Positions 57,916 through 64,000 of a DNA stretch of 64,000 bases are shown here, piece by piece; within the stretch, counting starts at the first letter, position 1; every line of letters starts with the position of its first letter. Made by a program: the position numbers and the translations under genes. The notes beneath the pieces were generated by a model, which did no database searches, was not told where the DNA came from, and saw only the letters and a program-made list of their open reading frames with translations. This DNA is from Acrocarpospora macrocephala (GTDB taxonomy: Bacteria; Actinomycetota; Actinomycetes; Streptosporangiales; Streptosporangiaceae), in assembly GCF_009687865.1 (NCBI RefSeq), contig NZ_BLAE01000059.1, positions 1-64,000 of the forward strand, in the 5' to 3' direction.

Positions 57916-60029
57916 TGCGATCCCGCGCGGGAATCGCCGCCGGCCTGCTTCTGGTCGCCTGCGGCCTGGCTGGATGCGCCGCCGGCGACACGGACGTGGG
58001 CCATCGTGCCGCGTCCCCGGCCGGCGAGGTGGCCCAAGATCCCATCACCATCCAGTCGTTCGGGCTCGCGGAAGACAACTACATCGCGATGCTGTTCGCC
58101 GAGGCGCTGCGACAGACCGGCCGGAGCGCCGAGACCAAGTTCATCGAGGACACCACGATCGAGGAGCAGGGGGCTCCGGCCACGTTGAGCCTCGTCTACG
58201 ACCTCGATTTGCTCGAGCACCTGGCCGGGCCCGAGTTCCAGGCGGTCCGATCGCAGGAGTTCCAGTCCGAACTGCCGGGGCGGCTGCCACAGTCACACGT
58301 CGTGGTGGCCCCACTCCCGGTGGTGCGGAAGGACATCCTCATCTTCGACAGCAACGAGATCAAGTCAGAGCAGGTGACCAAGTTCTTCGCCAACACCCCA
58401 GGACAGGAGCCGGGCGATCTCGCGGGAAAAGACGTCACCGTGCGCGAGACGTTCGGCAGCGGCCTGACGACGGAGTTGCAGACCCGGTATCCCCTGCTCA
58501 AGCTGAGCTTCGAGAAGCCGGACAAGCTCAGGAAGGCCGTTGAAGGGCGCGACGTGCCCATCGCCATCGTGCCCGAGACCATGACGTCGCGTTCCGGGTA
58601 CAAGACCGCGCGGACGCCGGACGGCTTCTTGCCGGAGCGTACTCTCCTCGCTGTCACCACCGGCATCGACGACGCGACCAGGCAGCTGCTCCGGGAGGTG
58701 GCCACCAGGCTGGACGCCACCGCGGTGCGGAAGGCCGTGGCCGCAGGCCCGGCCTCCTTCCCCCAGTCGGCACGGCGGTGGCTGGACGACAAGGGCCCCA
58801 AGCTGGCGCCCGTAGCGCAGTCGACGAGCCCGTGCGCCGGTTCCTGCGGGCAGGCACCCGACCTGAACTTCCTGCCGTCCGGAGCGATCATCGCCGCCTT
58901 CCTGCTGTTGAGCGGGTCGGTCTGGCTGGTACGCCGTTTCCGCCTGTTCGGGCCCTCCCCACGGAGGAACAGGCTGGGGGAGGACGAATCCGGCCTGGAA
59001 CCGACCTCGACGCCCGCCCACGTCTCAGACCCACTGCCACCCGGCCTAACCGCAGGCAACCAGCTTCTCTCCGCACAGACAGCCGAGGATGAAGTCAGCG
59101 CACAGGATCCGGAGGAATCTGTAAGTGCGACTCAGGTGCTGGAGCACGCGAGACAGGACGACCCCGAGGGTGAGAACGAACCTTTCGTCGCGGGCCGCCC
59201 GCCGAAGCCCATCAGAGTACGGCTGCCGCCCGTGGTCACCTCGGCGATCGCCGGGACCGCGCTGGACTGGGGCCTCATCGGGAAGACGACGGTCCGCGCG
59301 GCCAGCGTCCGCGGACGCACCCACTCCTATGACGGCGAACCCCGCCAGGACGCGTACGGCGTGCGCCTCAGCTCGGACCGCCGCTGGGTGATCGCGGTCG
59401 TGGCCGATGGCCTCGGCAGCGCCGTACGCGCCGAAATCGCCGCCACGGCCGCGGTCGCTCGCGCGCTGAGCATCATCGACGATGATCTCGCCACGGACCC
59501 GCGCCTGGACTGGTATCAGGTGATGGAGCGCATCGCCGGCGCCATCACGGAAGCCGTCGACTCGCCGGCGACGGGCCAGGCGCAGGCCAAGGCGTCGGCC
59601 AAGCCGGCCACCACGCTGACCGCGGTGGTGATTCCCGCCGAAGGCCCTGGAGAGGTCGTCTGCGCCGCGGTGGGCGACTCCCCGGCCCTGCTGCTGGCCG
59701 AGGGGTACTGGCAGCCGATCGTGACGGCGGAACCGAAGGCCCCGATGCTGGAGAACGTCACCAGGTCGCTGCCCGGCGCCCCGCACGCCGTCCGGATCGA
59801 CCGGCGGGAGTGGCAGGCGGACGGTCTGCTCATCATCACCACGGACGGATTCCACGACAGCCTTGGCGACGGCCGCACCGGGTTCGCGCAGCACGTGGCG
59901 GAGAAATGGAAGAAACCACCTGGAATTCTGGAATTCCTCCGATACATAGATTTCCGTGCCTCCGGGTTCCACGACGATCGTACGGTCGTGGCCATTTGGG
60001 GCGGCGAGCATGACACCGAAGTGGCATGA
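57915..60029 (+). CDS. Lipoprotein solute-binding domain fused via one TM helix to a PP2C phosphatase
   Basis: ATG 57915 is favoured by GGAG seven bases upstream (57909 is possible), giving 704 residues. The N-terminus has a lipobox LAGC (Cys21). Residues ~35-300 resemble a type 2 (OpuAC-like) solute-binding protein: ITIQSFGLAEDNYIAMLFAEAL, later VRETFGSGLTTELQ. One membrane helix lies at ~322-345 (GAIIAAFLLLSGSVWLV), then a ~110-residue disordered linker, then a PP2C domain (~460-700): RQDAYGV, AVVADGLGS (metal Asp), TTDGFHDS and HDDRTVVAIWG. It should sense a ligand outside and dephosphorylate Ser/Thr inside. The next gene overlaps it (ATGA). Confidence 0.88.
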   Translation: MRSRAGIAAGLLLVACGLAGCAAGDTDVGHRAASPAGEVAQDPITIQSFGLAEDNYIAMLFAEALRQTGRSAETKFIEDTTIEEQGAPATLSLVYDLDLLEHLAGPEFQAVRSQEFQSELPGRLPQSHVVVAPLPVVRKDILIFDSNEIKSEQVTKFFANTPGQEPGDLAGKDVTVRETFGSGLTTELQTRYPLLKLSFEKPDKLRKAVEGRDVPIAIVPETMTSRSGYKTARTPDGFLPERTLLAVTTGIDDATRQLLREVATRLDATAVRKAVAAGPASFPQSARRWLDDKGPKLAPVAQSTSPCAGSCGQAPDLNFLPSGAIIAAFLLLSGSVWLVRRFRLFGPSPRRNRLGEDESGLEPTSTPAHVSDPLPPGLTAGNQLLSAQTAEDEVSAQDPEESVSATQVLEHARQDDPEGENEPFVAGRPPKPIRVRLPPVVTSAIAGTALDWGLIGKTTVRAASVRGRTHSYDGEPRQDAYGVRLSSDRRWVIAVVADGLGSAVRAEIAATAAVARALSIIDDDLATDPRLDWYQVMERIAGAITEAVDSPATGQAQAKASAKPATTLTAVVIPAEGPGEVVCAAVGDSPALLLAEGYWQPIVTAEPKAPMLENVTRSLPGAPHAVRIDRREWQADGLLIITTDGFHDSLGDGRTGFAQHVAEKWKKPPGILEFLRYIDFRASGFHDDRTVVAIWGGEHDTEVA

Positions 60030-61174
60030 ACGTGGGCGATTCCGACTGGATCATCTCTCCGCGCACGTTGCGGCCGGCCGACGGCCGGGACACCATGAGC
60101 TTCCACGGCGGTGGTCAGAGCACCCGGCCGACCCTCGTTCACGGACCCGGCGACGAGGTCTACCTGCTGAAGCGCTACAACCCGGAGACCCGGGAGAGCC
60201 TGCACGTTCCGGCTCTGCGGACCATGATCCATTGGCGGCGGGAGCTGCCCCGGAGCGAACGGGCCGAGCTTGACGCACGATGCGCCTGGCCGGTGTCGGC
60301 GGTTGGCCGGGGCGACCGGCCCGAAGGCATCCTGGTCAAGCTCGCCCCCCAGGAGATGTTCGAGCGGCAGATCCCGGAGGACGGGGTCGTGATCGACATG
60401 CCGCGGCGCGTCAGCGACCTCACGGGGATGTTCGAGTGGTCCGTGCGTCGAGCCCAGCGCCTGCGGCTCGATCGCGAGTATTACGAGCCGCCGTACAAGC
60501 TCGCCCTGCTCGGCCAGCTGTTCGAGACCATGGACTGGCTGCACCAGCGCGGATACGTGGTCGGGGACCTGCACCCGGGGAACGTGCTGTTCGCCATCGA
60601 CCCCAGACCCGCCGTCTTCCTGCTCGACTGCGACTCCTGCATCCCGCCCGGCGGGCAAGGAGCGATGAAGCAAGTCGATCCCGACCAGTACAAACTGCCG
60701 CCCGGGCATCAGGGTGAGCCGTTCACCCTGCAATCGGACTACTACAAGTTCGCCTGGATGGTCATCCGCTGCATTCAGGAGCGGTCGGAGAGCTGGGATA
60801 TCGAGCCCGGGGTTCTCGGGCATGTGATGAGCCCGGAACTCGTCGAAAGACTGGTCGCCTGCGCCAAATGGGAGAAGCCGCCGGGGATGCGGGAGTGGCT
60901 GCAGATCGAAGCCTCGTCCTGGCTCGGGCCGGTGGTCGACGGGCGCATGTTCGTCGGCACCGGCCGTCAGACGAGGGAGCTCTGGCCGAAGGGACTCTCC
61001 GCGGTGTCCTACCAGCCGCCGCGGGAGCAGGACGCGCCCGTACCGGTGCTCGCCCGACCGGCGGCGCCGCCAGCGACGGCGCGTCGCTGGTCGGTTCCGC
61101 TGCGCTGGGCCGCCGCGATCGCGCTGGCCCTGATCGTGATTCTGATCGTCGTGAACGGAGGAGTGTTTTCTTGA
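60026..61174 (+). CDS. Atypical protein kinase-like protein with C-terminal membrane anchor
   Basis: The 382-residue protein has a kinase-like fold. EVYLLKRYN could supply the ATP-binding Lys, YVVGDLHPGNVLF replaces the HRDxKxxN catalytic loop (GDLHPGN keeps Asp and Asn), and LLDCDSC replaces DFG (DCD keeps the metal Asp). This divergent set is typical of the kinases in TerY-phosphorylation triads. A C-terminal helix (WAAAIALALIVILIVVNG) anchors it. It lies between the phosphatase and the second kinase with 4-bp overlaps on both sides, so all are coexpressed. Confidence 0.82.
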   Translation: MNVGDSDWIISPRTLRPADGRDTMSFHGGGQSTRPTLVHGPGDEVYLLKRYNPETRESLHVPALRTMIHWRRELPRSERAELDARCAWPVSAVGRGDRPEGILVKLAPQEMFERQIPEDGVVIDMPRRVSDLTGMFEWSVRRAQRLRLDREYYEPPYKLALLGQLFETMDWLHQRGYVVGDLHPGNVLFAIDPRPAVFLLDCDSCIPPGGQGAMKQVDPDQYKLPPGHQGEPFTLQSDYYKFAWMVIRCIQERSESWDIEPGVLGHVMSPELVERLVACAKWEKPPGMREWLQIEASSWLGPVVDGRMFVGTGRQTRELWPKGLSAVSYQPPREQDAPVPVLARPAAPPATARRWSVPLRWAAAIALALIVILIVVNGGVFS

Positions 61175-62301
61175 GAGTCGAGCCGCTCCGGAGTGGAGAT
61201 CCGCGAAAGATCGGGCCGTACCGGGTCGAAGGGCGGATCGGTTGCGGCGGCCAGGGGTGCGTCTTCCTCGCGAAGGGGCCGGGCCGCCCGCAGGTGGCGA
61301 TCAAGGTGCTGCACCTGGGCAGGGCCGACGACGCCGACGCGCGCCGCCGCTTCGCGGAGGAACTTCTGCTCATGCGGAAAGTCCCGCCGGAGCACACCGC
61401 GGTGGTGTACGACGCGGACGTCGACGGCGAGGAGCCCTACCTGGTCGTCGAGTACATTCCCGGACCATCGCTGCAGCAGGCCGTCATCGAACGGGACGTG
61501 ATCGCCGATACCCCGCTGCAACGGCTGGCCACCCAGATGGCGACGGCGCTGGTCGCCATCCATGGCGCCGGCGTGGTGCATCGCGACCTGAAACCCGCCA
61601 ACGTCCTGCTCGGCCTGGATGGCGTCCGGGTGGTGGACTTCGGGATCGCGCAGGCCGCGGAGGCCACCGCGCTCCAGACCAACGTGGTGATGGGAACCTT
61701 CGCTTACATGGCGCCGGAGCAGTTCTCGGGTAAGTCGAGCCCGGCCACCGACGTGTACGCGTGGGCGGCGACCCTGGTTTTCGCGGCCTCTGGGCGGCCG
61801 CCCTGCGGCGACGAGGGCGGCATGCCGGCGATCATCAACCGCGTCCTGAACCAGCCGCCGGAACTGGGCCCGATCACCGAGCCGCTCCGGTCGATCGTGC
61901 GTCGCTGCCTGGCCAAGCGGCCCGAGGAAAGGCCGACGGCGTGGTGGCTGCTGCAATCCCTGCTCGTCCGCGACCCCGGCCTGCCCGTTCAGCCGCGGAC
62001 GGATGTCCCGCCGCTGCGGCTGACGGTGTCCGGGAAGTCGTACGAGCTGAACAGCACGAAGATCTACACGGTCGGCGGTCCCGGCTGCACGATCGAGATC
62101 GCCGACTTCCCGGCCGAACTGCTCTACCTGCGATATCGGGACGAGTGGATGATCCGCGTACGGGTTCCCGACGCGGACATCCGGGTCGAGAGAGCGCAGC
62201 ATAATGCCGACACGCTGCTGCTCTCGGAAACAGGTGCGAACTGTACGGTCACCGCGTACATCGGCAGCCGGCGGGTGACGTGCGGGCTGACGCTGGGGTA
62301 G
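61171..62301 (+). CDS. Ser/Thr protein kinase with C-terminal FHA-like domain
   Basis: The start is TTG 61171, overlapping the upstream stop, with GGAGG nine bases before it; 376 residues. The kinase domain is canonical: RIGCGGQGCVFLA, VAIKVL, HRDLKPANVLL, VDFGIAQ, APEQFSG. The last ~95 residues (LRLTVSGKSYELNSTKIYTV, GGPGCTIEIADFP) are beta-rich and may be a degenerate FHA-like or similar binding module. There is no membrane helix, so it is cytosolic. It is the last gene of the vWA-PP2C-kinase operon and converges with the DUF1707 gene, with 3 bp between stops. Confidence 0.88.
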   Translation: MRVEPLRSGDPRKIGPYRVEGRIGCGGQGCVFLAKGPGRPQVAIKVLHLGRADDADARRRFAEELLLMRKVPPEHTAVVYDADVDGEEPYLVVEYIPGPSLQQAVIERDVIADTPLQRLATQMATALVAIHGAGVVHRDLKPANVLLGLDGVRVVDFGIAQAAEATALQTNVVMGTFAYMAPEQFSGKSSPATDVYAWAATLVFAASGRPPCGDEGGMPAIINRVLNQPPELGPITEPLRSIVRRCLAKRPEERPTAWWLLQSLLVRDPGLPVQPRTDVPPLRLTVSGKSYELNSTKIYTVGGPGCTIEIADFPAELLYLRYRDEWMIRVRVPDADIRVERAQHNADTLLLSETGANCTVTAYIGSRRVTCGLTLG

Positions 62302-62304
62302 CTT

Positions 62305-62871
62305 TCAGCGGCTTGGATACCTGATCTTGATGCGACCCATGCCGAGCTTGCCGCTCAGCCGCAGCGTCGTCGTCACGTTCATGTCGGCGGAGCCGGGCGC
62401 CTTGTTGATCACATGGCCCATGCCCGTGACGAGCCCGTCGACGACGGCGATCCAGCCGCGCGGCACGATGACGATGATCTTGCCTGACCCGCAGGTGGCC
62501 TCCAGGCGCACCTCCTGGTGACGGCACACCGCCTCGGTGAAGTCGATCGTGATGGTGCCCATCGTCACCGTGGCCGTGATCCGCTCGGGCACCACCCAGC
62601 GGCCCACCTGCGTGATCTTTCCGGAACGGGTCTCAAGGACCAGTGGCTGGGCGTCGGAGAGCATCGACCGGCCTTGCGGAAGATCCATGATCAGGGTGTC
62701 CAGCTCGGCGTAGGTCTTGGCGGCGTACACGCCTTCGAGCCTGTCCTCAAGCTCGTCCAGGGTGATCCGGCCCTCACCGGCGGCCACCCGCAGACGATCC
62801 GACACCGCGTCGCGGTCCGCATCTGAAGCTCGCAGAGTCCTGTGGATTTCACCGGCGCTTTGCTCAGTCAC
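62305..62871 (-). CDS. DUF1707 (SHOCT-like) protein with LiaF-like C-terminal domain
   Basis: The 188-residue protein starts with the DUF1707 motif LRASDADRDAVSDRLRVAAG followed by EGRITLDELEDRLEGVYAAK, found at the N-terminus of many actinobacterial regulators. The C-terminal half (VTMGTITIDFTEAVC, IIVIVPRGWIAVVDG) is a beta-helix-like region similar to cell-wall-active-antibiotic-response (LiaF/DUF2154) domains. No membrane helix. The GTG start at 62871 is the only good one. It may sense envelope stress, by analogy. Confidence 0.82.
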   Translation of the reverse strand: MTEQSAGEIHRTLRASDADRDAVSDRLRVAAGEGRITLDELEDRLEGVYAAKTYAELDTLIMDLPQGRSMLSDAQPLVLETRSGKITQVGRWVVPERITATVTMGTITIDFTEAVCRHQEVRLEATCGSGKIIVIVPRGWIAVVDGLVTGMGHVINKAPGSADMNVTTTLRLSGKLGMGRIKIRYPSR

Positions 62872-62979
62872 GAGATCCAGGCTATTCGTTCCGGCGCCGG
62901 AATGGCGATCCCCAAACGCGACAGATCTCGATAGCGCGGGAACGCTCGTGGCCGTTCGAATATGAGCTTCATGGGGTCG

Positions 62980-64000
62980 TCAGGCCAGCGGTGAGGTCAT
63001 CGTGAAGGAGGCGTCGGAGGCGAACACCGAGCTGGACTCTCTCAGGTCGAGCCGCATCGCGTAGTTGTAGTGGCGTAGGTAGCGGCCGGGCAGGTTGTAG
63101 GACTCGAAGGAGATCGTGCCGCCGCCCGCTAGCCCGACCCGGCCGCAGAAGGTGGCGTCGCCCTTGAAGATCGCCGATCCGTCGTCGCGTTGCAGGGTGA
63201 GCGCCATGTTGTAGTGGCGCAGGTAGTAGCCGGGCGTGTTCACCGACTGGAACGAGTAGCAGCCAGAGTTGGCCAGTCCCGCGGCCACGGTGAACGTGGC
63301 GCTCTGGCGGTCGGAGAGAGGGCCGGCGGCGCTGAGCGGGTCGATGTAGGCCAGGCCGCTCCGGTGACGTAGGTACCGGTCGGGGAAGTTGGCCGACCGC
63401 AGCGACCGGTTGCCGGTGGGGACGGCCGTGGTGTCGCCGACGTCCTCGCGCAGGACGGTGAAGTGCCTGGCCACGCCGGAGAGCCCGGCCAGTTCCACCT
63501 TGCCGCCGAAGGATGACAGGTTGGAGCTGTCGGCGTAGTAGTACCGGCCGCCGGTGTAGTTGTCGAAGTACAGCCGCCACCGGCCGTCGGCCAGCCGCGC
63601 CAGCGCCGGCCCCTCCAGCCCGGAGCCCCAGCCCGCCCAGTTACCGGTCCCGGCGAACTGCCACGGCCCGTTGAGCGAGGTGGCGGTGGCGTGCTCGATG
63701 TACTTGGTCGTCTCGTTCTTGAGGAAGTTGTGGTACGTCCCGCCGACCTTGACCACGAAACTGTCGATGTAGTTGGCCGGGATGCCCAGCGCGACCGGCG
63801 CGGTCCAGGCCGACAGCGCGGTGTTGGTGGCGGTGATCCGGTACGGCCGGAACTGGCCGGCGGTCCCGGTCGTGGACGCGGAGAAGATCACGTGGACGCT
63901 GCCGTCGGAGTCCTTGAACCATTCAGGCGCCCAGGTGCTGCCGGTGGAGCCGTTGAGGCCGACGGCGACGTTGCGCAGGAACGTCCAGCTGACGGAGTCG
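62980..64000 (-). CDS. Secreted glycosidase: GH43-like propeller plus AbfB (CBM42) domain, N-terminus outside window
   Basis: The frame is open to the right edge, so start and signal peptide are not visible. The visible N-terminal part (~195 residues) has propeller-type strands of a GH43-like enzyme: STWAPEWFKDSDGSVHVIFS, GTYHNFLKNETTKYIEHATA, SGLEGPALARLADGRWRLYF, including the EGP with a probable catalytic Glu. The C-terminal ~145 residues form an AbfB/CBM42 trefoil with RYLRHRSG and YYLRHYN and RYLRHYN repeats, which bind arabinofuranose side chains. It probably releases arabinose from hemicellulose outside the cell, consistent with a plant-biomass lifestyle. Confidence 0.82.
   Translation of the reverse strand, partial: DSVSWTFLRNVAVGLNGSTGSTWAPEWFKDSDGSVHVIFSASTTGTAGQFRPYRITATNTALSAWTAPVALGIPANYIDSFVVKVGGTYHNFLKNETTKYIEHATATSLNGPWQFAGTGNWAGWGSGLEGPALARLADGRWRLYFDNYTGGRYYYADSSNLSSFGGKVELAGLSGVARHFTVLREDVGDTTAVPTGNRSLRSANFPDRYLRHRSGLAYIDPLSAAGPLSDRQSATFTVAAGLANSGCYSFQSVNTPGYYLRHYNMALTLQRDDGSAIFKGDATFCGRVGLAGGGTISFESYNLPGRYLRHYNYAMRLDLRESSSVFASDASFTMTSPLA

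Overview
The window reads as chromosomal DNA of a high-GC, mycelial, sporulating actinomycete, probably Streptosporangiales (Nonomuraea-like). The indications are GC-rich coding sequence throughout, many GTG starts and 4-bp start/stop overlaps, a GerW/YtfJ-type sporulation protein, a type II glutamine synthetase, a LigD-type polymerase, several receptor-like kinases, and perfect CebR/CelR-type palindromes. The genus is an inference; no rRNA is present.

Layout. 1-5.9 kb: secreted NlpC/P60 protein (cut by the window edge), an insertion-sequence relic, an unknown acidic protein, a lipoprotein, and a LacI regulator with a secreted GH30-CBM13 glycosidase. 6-13.2 kb: housekeeping and membrane genes (peptidase-like hydrolase, GerW with an amplified tail repeat, acetyltransferase, PrsW-type protease, pentapeptide-repeat protein, DUF2203). 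13.4-17.4 kb: chelatase-like protein, ribokinase, then a TnpB-only transposable element lying between relics of a B12-dependent diol dehydratase locus. 17.5-28.2 kb: LigD polymerase, a GMC oxidoreductase/hydrolase pair beside a large LuxR-type (LAL) regulator, a VOC protein, a MetE-like protein and GlnII. 28.3-34.7 kb: RpiR-type regulator, sugar ABC transporter and HpcH/HpaI aldolase, followed by a decayed hydrolase. 34.8-36.7 kb: ATPase plus HNH nuclease pair resembling Septu (PtuAB). 36.7-41.3 kb: FG-GAP propeller protein, alditol oxidase, RlmG-like methyltransferase.

41.4-54.7 kb: a five-gene, translationally coupled NRPS operon on the minus strand. Its first gene fuses C-A-T, a thioesterase with a Cys nucleophile (GHCGLG), and an MFS exporter. 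Downstream come a lone C domain, A-T, C-A-T and another lone C domain. Two CebR-like operators lie upstream, so expression may follow cellobiose availability. The 3' end of the operon abuts the N-terminal scrap of a diol dehydratase gene whose middle lies 24 kb away in opposite orientation, which suggests an inversion or a more complex rearrangement.

54.7-62.9 kb: a signalling region. A receptor-like Ser/Thr kinase is followed by an antisense tRNA-Met(CAU) and then an overlapping four-gene operon: a vWA protein, a lipoprotein solute-binding domain fused through one membrane helix to a PP2C phosphatase, an atypical membrane-anchored kinase, and a Ser/Thr kinase with a possible FHA-like tail. 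This resembles the TerY-phosphorylation triad, with an extracellular sensor attached to the phosphatase. It is my best candidate for an undescribed system. A DUF1707 protein and a secreted GH43-like/AbfB protein (cut by the right edge) close the window.
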